Positions 8,515 to 17,938 of a stretch of DNA of 64,000 nucleotides are shown here, one piece after another. The stretch's first letter is position 1. Each line of letters opens with the position of its first letter. A model generated the notes under the pieces. That model was not told where the DNA came from, ran no database searches, and saw nothing but the letters and a program-made list of their open reading frames with translations. The DNA lies in contig NZ_CP152003.1 of the NCBI RefSeq assembly GCF_038595065.1, positions 4,844,119-4,908,118 of the forward strand, written 5' to 3'. Source of the stretch: Sutcliffiella sp. FSL R7-0096. GTDB lineage: Bacteria; Bacillota; Bacilli; Bacillales; Bacillaceae_I. The position numbers and the translations under genes are program-made.

Positions 8515-9099
8515 TTAGTCATTAATGACTTTGCCAATCCTATTGTGGTAAGTTAATTGTACGACGCCAGAGGAAAACGTTCTTGTATGAACCAATTTTA
8601 AATTTAATCTTTTTCTGATATCTACAAACAAAGGTTTTCCTACTCCTAGAACAACGGGGTGGATGGATAATCTGAATTCATCAACGAGTCCTAAATTTAT
8701 GAAAGTCGTAATCAGGCTTGCTCCGCCATAGAGCCAAATGTCTTTACCAGGCTTGTCCTTCAACTTCATCATCTCTCCATGAATATTTTCATTAATGAAT
8801 ATCGTTTTATCATCTGTTCCTTTTTGTGTTTTGGAAAAGACAACTTTCTCTTTACCATGAACCAAATTCCACATTACTTTGTCCATTTCGGAAACCTCGT
8901 CTTTAGGTGTATATTGGCCCCATAAATCGTAACTTTTTCTACCGTAAAGAATCGTATCTATTTCATTCAAGAATGTAGTGAACTCCATATCAGGATCCAT
9001 AATGCACCAATCCACTTCGCCATTTTGCCCTTCAATAAAACCATCTAAAGTAACGGCTAAATCTAAAATAATTCTTCTTGGTCTTATGGTGTCAGACAT
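8515..9099 (-). CDS. Dihydrofolate reductase / RibD-like family protein
   Basis: 194-residue stand-alone RibD C-terminal (DHFR-fold) domain of the YyaP/YwjB kind. It begins with the strand LDLAVTLDGFIEGQNGEVDW, has the family motif YGRKSYDLW around residue 52, and near the C-terminus DIWLYGGASLITTFINLGLVDEFRLSIHPVVLGVGKPLF, a NADPH-site signature. Members are annotated as putative reductases; the substrate is not known. SD GGAGGTG precedes the ATG. Monocistronic by position. Confidence 0.9.
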   Translation of the reverse strand: MSDTIRPRRIILDLAVTLDGFIEGQNGEVDWCIMDPDMEFTTFLNEIDTILYGRKSYDLWGQYTPKDEVSEMDKVMWNLVHGKEKVVFSKTQKGTDDKTIFINENIHGEMMKLKDKPGKDIWLYGGASLITTFINLGLVDEFRLSIHPVVLGVGKPLFVDIRKRLNLKLVHTRTFSSGVVQLTYHNRIGKVIND

Positions 9100-9430
9100 G
9101 TTTTCACCTCCCCATCTAAGCTACTATTTCATCCCTATTATTTTATGATACTTTTGCTAGCGTGAAAAAGAATATAAAAATTAGCTTTTATATAATATAG
9201 CGCACGGTGGTGATTACATATGAAAAACAGCATTGGCAAACCTACCAAAGCTGTTTTTAAATAATTCATCAGCCTCACCGGATGAGCCTGGTAATGCCAT
9301 AAAATCATTGAAAGAACTTTATATGATGCGGTTACTTCAAGGTTTCCCTGCTTTGAATGGATGGAGATTTTTTAAAAATAAGGCTCTGTTAAACCGCGCA
9401 ACTGAGTAAACTTTTACGCCCGAGCATCCT
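9100..9430. other. Intergenic gap without a supported gene
   Basis: A minimal frame with an SD (GGTGGT) starts at ATG 9220 but stops after 14 codons. A frame opening near TTG 9235 and ending at 9411 reads like decayed coding sequence (KSLKELYMMRLLQGFPAL) but matches nothing recognised. The stretch GGCTCTGTTAAAC near 9383 is identical to the end of the repeat at 41785. Confidence 0.4.
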
Positions 9431-10510
9431 TTATTCAATTATACCCGCTTGAATTACATGGACTTCCGTTTGAATATCTACCTTTAGATCCGGATAATGC
9501 TCCTTCCAAGTATTTTCATCAAAGATACCTTTCTGCCTGGCTTTCTCCCCCAGACCTAAAGGGTCCACATTAAGTTCTTTAAATTGCTCCATTAAGCTAT
9601 AAGCTTTTTGGGTAATTTCTTCCGATGCTTTTTTCTCCACCTTCTTAATATTTTTCTCCTTTGATAAGTCCAACCCGCCACTTTCAGCGATTCGCCCTTT
9701 TATTTTGATTCTAAAATTCACTTCATACCCCTCATTTGATTTTCGGACTTCATAGTCTGTATGTGTATATAAGTTCTGCATGCTTATGTAGCCATCTTCC
9801 TCCTCCCCTTCCATTTCGAAATGGCCTTTTTGTGTATCTTCATAGAGGAGTTTAAAGATATAGCTTTTTTCCAATGGCACCATCCCTACATACTTATCAT
9901 CTTCAAAAAGGGCGATCCCTAATACCTCTAATTTATTTTCCTTTTTTGTAACTAACGGCATGAACGGATCGAAGCCAGGTGTGTAATATTGAAAAAGGAA
10001 ATGGTGGAAATTCATATCAGGAATGGTTCGTTCCATATTTTGATCTACGACATCGATAATATATTGTGACACCGTATCACTTTCTATATAATTAGTTTTT
10101 AGAATATCCGCTGCACTTCCTACAGAAACTGCCAAAAGAATATTTCTGCCAATACTAGAGTCCCGTTGAAAATTATCAATTAAGGGGAAAATCCCTTTAG
10201 ATGCCACTTCCTCATTAAAAATTACCACTCCTACCCTTCCAATCTCAATAGGCTTCGCCGATAACGCTTGGATTTGTTGCCTTATTTGCTTTCCTGTTTT
10301 CCCAACCGTTGTAAAGACAAGATTCCTGGGTTGTGCATCCTCACCAGGTGGAATATAAGCGGCTCCAGCGGAACCTATAATTTCCTTCTCACTCTTATAG
10401 TCATAGCCCACAGATTGAATCAATTGGATATCCTCGAGTATTTTTGGAGAAGGAGTACATCCAAAAAGAATTAGAAATAGGGTAAAGCTTACCTTCCGAT
10501 ATTTTTTCAT
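9431..10510 (-). CDS. Ger(x)C family spore germination lipoprotein (GerC subunit)
   Basis: 359-residue germinant-receptor C subunit, lipid-anchored on the outer face of the spore inner membrane. The signal peptide ends LILFGC, giving Cys18 as the lipidated residue. The N-terminal domain has the family phrase QSVGYDYKSEKEIIG, and the C-terminal half has the FRIKIKGRIAESGG segment and the GLGEKARQK motif. Its ATG overlaps the end of the B subunit by four bases (ATGA), so translation is coupled. Last gene of the A-B-C operon; the germinant cannot be inferred. Confidence 0.93.
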   Translation of the reverse strand: MKKYRKVSFTLFLILFGCTPSPKILEDIQLIQSVGYDYKSEKEIIGSAGAAYIPPGEDAQPRNLVFTTVGKTGKQIRQQIQALSAKPIEIGRVGVVIFNEEVASKGIFPLIDNFQRDSSIGRNILLAVSVGSAADILKTNYIESDTVSQYIIDVVDQNMERTIPDMNFHHFLFQYYTPGFDPFMPLVTKKENKLEVLGIALFEDDKYVGMVPLEKSYIFKLLYEDTQKGHFEMEGEEEDGYISMQNLYTHTDYEVRKSNEGYEVNFRIKIKGRIAESGGLDLSKEKNIKKVEKKASEEITQKAYSLMEQFKELNVDPLGLGEKARQKGIFDENTWKEHYPDLKVDIQTEVHVIQAGIIE

Positions 10511-11598
10511 TTCTTTTTCCTCACTTTAAAACTTATATACTGAATGATGAACAATAATGGGATATAAATATAAATGGTATAGAACCCCACTTGAGATACA
10601 AATTTATTAAGGAAATCGATTTCCTTCCTGTCATTAATTAAAATAGCCAGCAATAGCAGAATAAAACACATGGCTCTTAGAGAAGTCCGTTGGCTGACTG
10701 GAAACAATCGGTGTGCCGCACGGCTTGCACACCAAAGGCCAATGCAAATATTGGGCAATACTATAAAGAACCAAATGCAAATACCTACATATTCAAAACG
10801 TTCAATAACGGCAAGGTCTACAATTTTCCATAATGTCAGTGTCGCCCAGGTAGTAGTCTCTAATTGTTCCAAACTAAAGTAGGCAAAAGAAACCAAGGCT
10901 ATGACTAAATAAATGATTATCGTAAAAACAGTACCAAAGTGCGCCCATTTCTCTGATTTTGGGCCACTTCTGATAAAAGGATAGAAAAGAAATAGTACCT
11001 CAAAACCTAGATAATTCAATGTCATCGTTTTGGTTGATTGAAATAGCTCAGTTAATGTCAGTTCAAAGATTGGTAGTAGATTACCGAAATTGCTATCTTT
11101 TAATGGAAAATAAAGCGTTAATAACAAGGGGAGTCCATATATCACTCCAAGAAAGCTGATTCCTGTTACGACCCGAAAGCCCCCGATGACATAATAGTAG
11201 GCAATGAAAAGAATAAGGATTAAAAATATCCATGGAAATACATCGGGAAATACCCATACCTGAATGACTTCAACGTACGTTCTTACCAATACCAAAACAA
11301 ACATGACATAATACACGATGAAGTAAAAGCTGATTACGCCACCAAGCCATTTCCCGAAAACATCATGATGGATGGCTATGACGTCATTATTTCCTCTATT
11401 TAGTATCCTGTACGAAATCCATATAAGCATGAGGATGGTGATACCAGAGAGAATTACGGAGATCCAAGCACTATGCCCTGCGTCTTTCGCTATTTGTCTT
11501 TGGAAACCTAATACCCCCACCCCTATCTGCATAGTATGAACTAAATAAAAGACAAAATAGGGAGAGACCTGCTTATCTAATTTCGGTAACGGATACAT
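10507..11598 (-). CDS. GerB family spore germination permease (GerB subunit)
   Basis: 363-residue germinant-receptor B subunit of the APC superfamily fold. About ten hydrophobic segments are visible, beginning with FYLVHTMQIGVGVLGFQRQI. The family phrases AGHSAWISVILSG and the loop EVIQVWVFPDVFPW are present. In characterised receptors this subunit binds the germinant. It starts 12 bases after the A subunit stop and overlaps the C subunit by four bases. Confidence 0.93.
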   Translation of the reverse strand: MYPLPKLDKQVSPYFVFYLVHTMQIGVGVLGFQRQIAKDAGHSAWISVILSGITILMLIWISYRILNRGNNDVIAIHHDVFGKWLGGVISFYFIVYYVMFVLVLVRTYVEVIQVWVFPDVFPWIFLILILFIAYYYVIGGFRVVTGISFLGVIYGLPLLLTLYFPLKDSNFGNLLPIFELTLTELFQSTKTMTLNYLGFEVLFLFYPFIRSGPKSEKWAHFGTVFTIIIYLVIALVSFAYFSLEQLETTTWATLTLWKIVDLAVIERFEYVGICIWFFIVLPNICIGLWCASRAAHRLFPVSQRTSLRAMCFILLLLAILINDRKEIDFLNKFVSQVGFYTIYIYIPLLFIIQYISFKVRKKK

Positions 11599-11610
11599 GA
11601 AAAATCTCCT

Positions 11611-13140
11611 TTAATCTTCTATGTCTCTTTTTTCTTTTTTATGTGGTCCATCCTGAAAACGTTGTTTAATTTTCGATCTCGTTTGAGTAGGCCTCTGCTT
11701 CTGAAGATACATCGGTAATCGGAAAAGGGAGTCTTTAAGATCCACCATTCGCAATGGATAGACTGGTGCTAAGTAAGGTCTTCCAAGAGATGTCAACTTC
11801 AGGAGATGACCAAGAAACAAAGCAAAAGTAAAGGTGACACCAAGCATTCCCCAAAGCTGAGCAGAAAGGAGGAATGGAAAGCGAATTAAACGGATGACAT
11901 TACCCATCTGATAAACAGGAGTCGTAAAGGATGCCAAGGCTGCAAGTGCCACAATGATTAGTAGAACGTTACTTGTTAGACCCGCTTGCACGGCGGCAGT
12001 CCCAATAACGATACCACCAACGATACCAATTGTTTGTCCAATTTTAGTTGGAAGTCGTGCCCCAGCCTCTCTCAAAAGTTCAATGGTCAACTCCAATATG
12101 ATCGCTTCTAAAATCGGCGGAAATGGAATCCCACTTCTTGAAGCAATCAATGGGTTTATCAGATTTTGAGGAATCATTTCATAATGATAGGTCATAATCG
12201 CCACATAGAGCGGTGTGGAAACCACAGAAAAAAAAACAGCCATCAGACGTATGAGCCGAAAAGCAGAAGCAAGATGCCAGGAAAGAAAATAATCCTCAAA
12301 AGCTGAAAAAAACTCCACTAATGGTGTTGGTCCTGTCAATGCATGAGGAGACCCATCCACTAATATGGTTATCTTCCCTTCCCCCAGCACCCCTATCACC
12401 CGATCGGGACGTTCCGTATCGATCATCTGTGGAAAGGGGGAGCTGCTATTATCCGAAATAATCTGGGCAATGAAAGAGCTATCAATAATACTATCAAAAT
12501 CAATTGCTTTAATTCGTTGCCGTACCGTATTGATATTTTCTTCATTTGCAATGTTCCTTACATAGATGATTGCCACTCTTGTCTTCGTTAACCTTCCGAC
12601 CTTAAGCTCCTCCACCACCAATTCTGGAATTGGCATGCGTTTTCGGATAAGGTTTAAATTGGCATCAATGGATTCAACAAATGCTTCCTTTGGGCCAACC
12701 ACGCTATATTCCACTTCAGGTAAACTAACAGATCTTTTTTCAATGGAAACAGCAGGAATCATCAGTACCTCTTCTAGGTTTCCTTTCAATTGAAGCATGA
12801 TATTACCCGTCAGCAGCAAATCCTGCACCGAATCTAAATCCTTAACAATCTGGGTATTATCTATAGAAAGCATGCTTCGTACCTCGTGAAGTGTTATTCG
12901 GGTACCACTCTCACGAACAATAGGCAAGACAATATCCTGAAGAATGTCTGGACTTATGATGCTCTTAAAATAATGAATATAGACATCGCTATTATCTGAG
13001 TATCGAAAGGAGACAAAATCGCTGGACTGCTTACAGGAATGCAGCAGTTCATCAATTTTTATATCATTGGATACAGTAGATTCCTTTGGAACATTCTGTT
13101 TATCATCATTTTTTAATTTCCTATTTCTCTTTTTAAGCAA
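11611..13140 (-). CDS. GerA family spore germination protein (GerA subunit)
   Basis: Germinant-receptor A subunit. A basic N-terminus and ~230-residue hydrophilic domain are followed by the conserved GERPDRVIGVLGEGKITILVDGSPHAL-type region and the membrane part with the EAIILELTIELLREAGARLP motif. A TTG at 13140 is the chosen start because GGAGGAG lies eight bases upstream, giving 509 residues; a TTG at 13194 would add 18 residues but lacks an SD. First gene of the operon, and presumably read in the forespore; no firm sigma-G promoter was identified. Confidence 0.92.
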   Translation of the reverse strand: MLKKRNRKLKNDDKQNVPKESTVSNDIKIDELLHSCKQSSDFVSFRYSDNSDVYIHYFKSIISPDILQDIVLPIVRESGTRITLHEVRSMLSIDNTQIVKDLDSVQDLLLTGNIMLQLKGNLEEVLMIPAVSIEKRSVSLPEVEYSVVGPKEAFVESIDANLNLIRKRMPIPELVVEELKVGRLTKTRVAIIYVRNIANEENINTVRQRIKAIDFDSIIDSSFIAQIISDNSSSPFPQMIDTERPDRVIGVLGEGKITILVDGSPHALTGPTPLVEFFSAFEDYFLSWHLASAFRLIRLMAVFFSVVSTPLYVAIMTYHYEMIPQNLINPLIASRSGIPFPPILEAIILELTIELLREAGARLPTKIGQTIGIVGGIVIGTAAVQAGLTSNVLLIIVALAALASFTTPVYQMGNVIRLIRFPFLLSAQLWGMLGVTFTFALFLGHLLKLTSLGRPYLAPVYPLRMVDLKDSLFRLPMYLQKQRPTQTRSKIKQRFQDGPHKKEKRDIED

Positions 13141-13346
13141 GTGCTTCTCCTCCGGTACGTGATTGAATACCCTTAAGTTTGAAACTGTTGACAAACTTTA
13201 GATTCGCTGCAATCAACGGGGAAACTATTCCACAAAATTATTTTGTCTACACCTAATATTTTCCTTCGTTTTTAATAAAATATTCGTTTTAATTATCTTT
13301 TGGCATCTTTTATTGGAAAGACCAACATGAAAGGATAGGAGAAAAA

Positions 13347-13526
13347 ATGGAAGATCAATGGGTTCTGGCGTTGGATAGGAAAAGGAAGGAGTGCGATGGA
13401 AAGTCTACCTTGCTATCACGGAAGGTTCGAGTTGCAACGGAAAAATTGAAACTCCTCTTTGTAAGTCGAAGATACCGGTTCTTCCCTCTTAATCCCAAAT
13501 TTCTTTACCTTGGAAAAAGGATCTAA
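13347..13526 (+). CDS. Possible small basic protein, 59 residues
   Basis: A plus-strand frame from ATG 13347 to TAA 13526 sits divergent to the germination operon. AGGAG lies five or six bases upstream, a good SD. The product is rich in Lys and Arg (CDGKSTLLSRKVRVATEKLK) and has no recognised domain. The remaining ~200 bases between 13141 and 13346 show no other signal. It could be chance; only the SD and spacing speak for it. Confidence 0.25.
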   Translation: MEDQWVLALDRKRKECDGKSTLLSRKVRVATEKLKLLFVSRRYRFFPLNPKFLYLGKRI

Positions 13527-13535
13527 AAAGAACCA

Positions 13536-13565
13536 TAAAAAAGCCACCAACTGTTATTGGTGGCC
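13536..13565 (-). terminator. Terminator of the carboxypeptidase gene
   Basis: GCCACCAA (13543-13550) pairs with TTGGTGGC (13558-13565), followed on the minus strand by TTTTTT. It lies 24 bases after the stop codon of the interrupted gene. Confidence 0.85.
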
Positions 13566-13589
13566 AATTAAATGAAATATTAAAGTTTA

Positions 13590-14227
13590 TTAAAACCCAG
13601 GAGTACGCGAGCTTAAAGGAATATCCTCATATCTTTCAGGATCTAATTCGTTCACAGATCCATCGGCTACGCCGTTAATGATTCCCATCAAACCTGTTTC
13701 AACTGTTTTTACCAGCTGACCTTTTTTCTTTTGGCCGAAATTCTGGGTTTGCCCGCTTACTTCGAAGAGTACGGTTCCGCTTCCGTTCAATGCAAAGGAA
13801 CCAAGGGCCGTTCCAGGCAGGTCAATATTTTGATCATACAGGGAAATATTAGTGAAGACCGAATTCCCTTTTGCCTGCAGAGCATCATAAAGTGCCAAGT
13901 TTAATTGGCGGGAGAAATCATAGTCATAATTATCCGCATAAGCATCATATTTTTCGCCGCCAGGACTGTTTGGATCAGTGACAAACTTTCCTGAAATGGA
14001 CATGGTCACCCTGTCATCTGTCCCCTCGATATATGGGAATCCTTGATGATGGAGATCAACGAATACATCCACATTTCCAAACTCCGCCTTTAAATCCTTG
14101 TACACATCTCTTACGGTTTGCGCTTCAGGTGTGATATACCATCCATAGGCATTGGACGCTCCAGGGAAATCTTCCGCCTGTGGAACATAGTCCAGGTCGG
14201 GGTTGAAGTCACGGTTCACGTCAAAGC
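13590..14227 (-). pseudogene. Secreted M14 carboxypeptidase, C-terminal part (split by IS21)
   Basis: C-terminal portion of a zinc carboxypeptidase whose gene is cut by the insertion sequence at 14228-16712. It resumes in FDVNRDFNPDLDY, the usual M14 NRDF region. It carries the third zinc ligand in VDLHHQG and the catalytic glutamate in VLFEVSGQ. Joining it to 16713-17273 after removing the element and one copy of AAAGC gives an uninterrupted frame of 397 residues. As it stands, no functional enzyme can be made. Confidence 0.93.
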
Positions 14228-14344
14228 TGTAAACGCTAGAATAAAGTTGACACTTTTTGCTTGATAGGATTTTACACTTTTGCTCAATCAACCTATTACT
14301 TTAGTAAAATAGTTTGTGACGTTATTTTACTGGAGGTTAGGATT

Positions 14345-15904
14345 TTGGAGGAGAAGTTAGTGTTATATATTAAGATTCATGAATTACATAAAAGAAAGTT
14401 TAAAGTATCACAAATAGCTAAAGAGCTTAAGGTCTCAAGGCCAACTGTCTATAAGTATTTAGAAATGACATTCGATGAGGCTACAGCTTATACTGAACAA
14501 CCTTTAGGAAAGAAGAAAAAACTAGATCACTATAAGGACTGGATACTTGCCTGGCTAGAAGAGTACCCTCATCTAAGTAGTGCTCAGATCCATGATTGGC
14601 TTTTAGAGAGATACCCCGACCTCGTGGTCGGTGGAAGTACTGTAAGAACATATGTGAGGGGTATTCGAGAAGTCTACCAGATTGAGAAAAAGGTGATTGT
14701 CCGTCAATACGAAGCAGTTCCTGAACAGCCTATGGGTAAACAACTCCAGGTAGATTGGGGAGAAACAAAACAGAAAACAGTAAACAACAAAGAAACCAAG
14801 CTGTACTTTATTGCCTTTGTACTCGCTAACTCTCGTTATAAATACATGGAATGGCAAGCACGCCCATTTACGACAAGAGATGCGATCCGTTGTCACGAAA
14901 ATGCGTTTCAGTTTTATGGAGGGCGAACAGAAGAAATTGTCTACGATCAAGATCATTTAATCTCAGTGAGTGAAAATGCAGGACAACTGCTTTTAACAGC
15001 TGAATTTCAAAGCTATGTTAATGAGCGTAAATTCAAAATATACCTGTGCAGAAGAGCAGATCCCGAATCTAAAGGTATGATTGAAAATGTAGTGAAATAC
15101 ATTAAAGGCAATTTTGCAGACAGTCGTGTATTTAATGACATTGAAGATTGGAATGAACGTGCACTACAATGGCTCAAGCGTACTGGTAACCACCAGGTGC
15201 ACCAGACAACGAAAAAAAGACCAGCAGAAGTGTTTCTCCTCGAAAAGCAACACTTACAGCCAGTCTCTTCGTTACTTTCATATGAAAGCACCAATAATCA
15301 AAGTATAACAAGAAGTGTAAGCAAGGACAACACGATTCGCTACAAGTCAAACCGTTATTCCGTCCCACTCGGGACTTATCAAACTATGAGTGAGAACCTT
15401 GTGTGGGTTGAAGCGAAGGTAGAAGATCACAAAACTCTTGTCATACGTAGAGAAGCAAATGGTGAAGTGATTGCCGAGCATGTCATCAGCTCGGAAAAGG
15501 GAAAACTTATTCAAAATCGTCACCATACCCGAGATCGCTCTAAAGGCATTAAGGAACTTAAGCAACGCCTCATTTCTCTCTTTGAAGAACAGCTTAAAGC
15601 AGCTGCATACTTGGATGAGGTTAGTCAAAGATACCCAAGGTATCAGCGAGATCAGTTTGCGATTATCTATAAAGTAATCCAGCAGTATCCGACCTTAGTT
15701 GATTCTGTTTTAACTAAGTGCATGACAGAGAAGCTTTACAATGCGAATGATTTTCGTGATATCGCTCATCATCTCGATACATTACAAGTTGAACCGGCTG
15801 AAGAGGTACAATCCTTTTACACAAATTCGTTAAAACACTCTCATATCAAAGCATCTACGCGTTCTCTTAATGCTTATACCAGTATTTTAGGAGGTAGAGC
15901 ATGA
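14345..15904 (+). CDS. istA: IS21 family transposase IstA
   Basis: 519-residue DDE transposase. An N-terminal helix-turn-helix (KVSQIAKELKVSRPTVYKYL) is followed by a second DNA-binding region. The catalytic residues are visible in LQVDWGETK (first Asp), IVYDQDHL (second Asp) and ESKGMIENVVKYIKGNF (Glu). The TTG at 14345 was chosen because GGAGG lies eight bases upstream and it falls inside the element; the longer frame from 14261 has no SD. It overlaps istB by four bases. Confidence 0.95.
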   Translation: MEEKLVLYIKIHELHKRKFKVSQIAKELKVSRPTVYKYLEMTFDEATAYTEQPLGKKKKLDHYKDWILAWLEEYPHLSSAQIHDWLLERYPDLVVGGSTVRTYVRGIREVYQIEKKVIVRQYEAVPEQPMGKQLQVDWGETKQKTVNNKETKLYFIAFVLANSRYKYMEWQARPFTTRDAIRCHENAFQFYGGRTEEIVYDQDHLISVSENAGQLLLTAEFQSYVNERKFKIYLCRRADPESKGMIENVVKYIKGNFADSRVFNDIEDWNERALQWLKRTGNHQVHQTTKKRPAEVFLLEKQHLQPVSSLLSYESTNNQSITRSVSKDNTIRYKSNRYSVPLGTYQTMSENLVWVEAKVEDHKTLVIRREANGEVIAEHVISSEKGKLIQNRHHTRDRSKGIKELKQRLISLFEEQLKAAAYLDEVSQRYPRYQRDQFAIIYKVIQQYPTLVDSVLTKCMTEKLYNANDFRDIAHHLDTLQVEPAEEVQSFYTNSLKHSHIKASTRSLNAYTSILGGRA

Positions 15905-16668
15905 TGAACAAGACTGTACATGAACTACAAGATCAATTCCGTCAGCTACGATTGGCGGAGACTGCGGAGGAGCTTCCACTGCTTCTTCGCGAAGCTGAAA
16001 AAGCATCATGGACCTACTTGGAGTTTTTAGAGTCTATTACCCGACATGAATTAGCCAAACGTGAAGCGAAAAGCCTTGAAAAAAGAATGAAATGGGCACG
16101 CTTCCCTTTCGTGAAGTCATTAGATGAGTTTGAGCTGAAAGGACAAAACGTTCTGACGGCTCGACAGCTCTCCCAACTCCGTGAATTAAGCTGGCTGGAG
16201 CAACAATACAATTTAATTCTTCTTGGTCCCCCTGGCATTGGAAAAACATATATCGCAATTGGACTTGGACTCGAGGCTGTTTATAGAGGGTTCAATGTTT
16301 ATTTCGCCACAATGGGTGAACTTGTGCAGCTTTTAAAATCAGAAGAGTACTTGAACAAATCTAAAGTCCAATTAAAAAGAATCAGAAATGCCGACCTAGT
16401 AATCATCGACGATTTAATGTATATGGCCATGGATCAGAGAGAAGCGAACCTATTTTTTCATTTGATTAATCATTTGTACGAACGAAGTTCGATTATCCTG
16501 ACATCAAATAAAAGTCCAGATGAATGGGGCAATTTAATAGGAGACCAAGGGATCACCACAGCTATTTTAGATCGTTTACTTCATCGTGTGGAGGTCATCC
16601 ATGGAGACGAAAAAGAGGAAAGTCATCGGATGAAAAATCGGAAGAGCATTTTTTCAGCAGAAATGTAA
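15901..16668 (+). CDS. istB: IS21 family helper ATPase IstB
   Basis: 255-residue AAA+ ATPase of the DnaC/IstB group that selects the target and activates IstA. Walker A is LGPPGIGKT (residues ~104-112), Walker B is LVIIDDLMYM, and sensor 1 is IILTSNKSPDEWG. SD GGAGGT precedes the first ATG, which overlaps the IstA stop. The length is normal and the frame intact. Confidence 0.95.
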   Translation: MMNKTVHELQDQFRQLRLAETAEELPLLLREAEKASWTYLEFLESITRHELAKREAKSLEKRMKWARFPFVKSLDEFELKGQNVLTARQLSQLRELSWLEQQYNLILLGPPGIGKTYIAIGLGLEAVYRGFNVYFATMGELVQLLKSEEYLNKSKVQLKRIRNADLVIIDDLMYMAMDQREANLFFHLINHLYERSSIILTSNKSPDEWGNLIGDQGITTAILDRLLHRVEVIHGDEKEESHRMKNRKSIFSAEM

Positions 16669-16712
16669 AAAGGAAATGAGCAAAAAGTGTAAAATTCAAC
16701 TTGACGTCTACA

Positions 16713-17273
16713 AAAGCCTGGGTTCTGGTCATAATTCCAGACTCCAGGATAGGAATAATAGTTCCATGCAGGTGAGACCCCTGCAAGCTGAGGGAATGCT
16801 GCCACCACCTCTGCCCATTCCATTTCATTTGCACGTCGGCTCAATTCGGAACCATCCACGTTCAGCATAGGAATCGCCACAATCGTCAGCTCATCCAATA
16901 TTCTATTTACTTCAGGAGAATTGCTGGATCCTAACTTCTGTAAAATATTGAGAAGTGCAACCGTACCTGTTTTCTCGTTACCGTGGATTTCACTTTGGAT
17001 CAGGACTACCTTATCGCCATGGCCGACAGAAGCCTTATAAATACCGCGTCCCTGATTCGTATAGCCCGCAGTCTCCACCGTCACCTTCCCTTGGCTTGTC
17101 TGTTGAATCTGCTCTAATTTTCTTCCAAGCTCCTCATAATTGATGTACCCATTGATAGGCAAAGTTTCATTCGGCTGCGGACTCGGCCCCGGATCTGCAG
17201 AACCCATCGTCGGCACAGCCAGTAACGAAGCTGCTAAAGCTGTTGAACTTAAAATTTTCCATACCTTATTCAT
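16713..17273 (-). pseudogene. Secreted M14 carboxypeptidase, N-terminal part (split by IS21)
   Basis: N-terminal portion of the interrupted gene, beginning at ATG 17273 with SD GGAGGG. A signal peptide (MNKVWKILSSTALAASLLAV, cleavage likely near GSADP) leads to the peptidase domain with the first two zinc ligands in SEIHGNEKTG. The reading then stops being carboxypeptidase at NPGF, exactly at the IS junction, and runs on into the element for ~29 residues. The intact protein would be a secreted enzyme clipping C-terminal residues from peptides. It lies just outside the rlmH island. Confidence 0.93.
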
Positions 17274-17540
17274 TCTAAATCCCTCCATGCTTTTATGTAG
17301 TTGCAAGGAAGGATTTCTACATTTTACGCTCGATTCCTTTCGGGTTCCGAAAAATGATTAGATATGACTAAATCGCTAAATGAAGAAGTGGGAGTTAATA
17401 ATCATATTTTTCTGACTAATTTATAGATAGACGTTCTAATGAACTATTTAGATATTCGAAACTTTCGGATTACTAATTTTTATTGAAAATATCAGGTTTA
17501 CTCTCAATGAGCATAATGGAGTAAACAATGAAAATATTAA

Positions 17541-17586
17541 TTTAAAAACCACCTAAAACGCTATAATATCCACGTTCCAGGTGGTT
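17541..17586 (-). terminator. Probable ancestral rlmH terminator
   Basis: AACCACCT (17547-17554) pairs with AGGTGGTT (17579-17586), followed by TTTTTAAATT on the minus strand. It lies 17 bases past the stop codon of the rlmH-end copy at 17603-17620, where a terminator of uninterrupted rlmH would be expected. Confidence 0.7.
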
Positions 17587-17602
17587 CCTTTTAAAACCTC
17601 AT

Positions 17603-17620
17603 TTACTTATGGTACGGTTC
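17603..17620 (-). other. Left attachment site (copy of the rlmH end)
   Basis: The minus strand reads GGTGAACCGTACCATAAGTAA, that is GEPYHK plus stop, identical in meaning to the end of RlmH but not preceded by the rest of the gene. It is the displaced original 3' end of rlmH. Confidence 0.85.
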
Positions 17621-17640
17621 ACCGTGGTTATTTAAGAGGC

Positions 17641-17679
17641 AAAAAACAGACAGGAAAAATACTTTCCTGTCTGTTTTTT
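17641..17679. terminator. Bidirectional terminator at the left island end
   Basis: AAAAAACAGACAGGAAA pairs with TTTCCTGTCTGTTTTTT across a four-base loop: a 17-bp perfect stem with T-runs on both strands. It isolates the island from the carboxypeptidase region. Confidence 0.85.
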
Positions 17680-17938
17680 AGGTCATATTTTTGTTCATAA
17701 AGTAACACAATTTTGAGTCGTGCGCGTCTGCCAATTCCGCCCAAACACGCTAGTAAAGGATTTTAGCCAATTATATCAATGCTTTTTGTGTTGTTGTCCA
17801 TACGATTATTAAAGTACCCATAAATATTATATAACATTATTTAATAAATTTTAATAAATGAATCATGTATTTCTTAGCATTAAAACTATCTCTATACGTT
17901 TATACGGTTAAATCAATGTAAACATTTTTTATAAAATA

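Larger units (their letters stand above)
14228..16712 (+). mobile_element. IS21-family insertion sequence, complete
   Basis: 2485-bp element with istA and istB. The left end reads TGTAAACGCTAGAATAAAG and the right end, on the other strand, TGTAGACGTCAAGTTGAA; each is followed within 35 bases by a copy of TTGACACTTTTTGC or TTTACACTTTTTGC. The target AAAGC is repeated at 14223-14227 and 16713-16717, a 5-bp duplication within the IS21 range. Both genes are open and all catalytic residues are present, so the element looks active or only recently inserted. Confidence 0.95.

Noticed and set aside
13200..13290. Sigma-G promoter for the germination operon
   Set aside because: The best -35/-10 pair (TATTCG and TAATATT on the plus strand) has a 20-base spacer, too long to support.
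14603..15628. Several minus-strand frames over istA
   Set aside because: Antisense shadows of the transposase gene without SD or family likeness.
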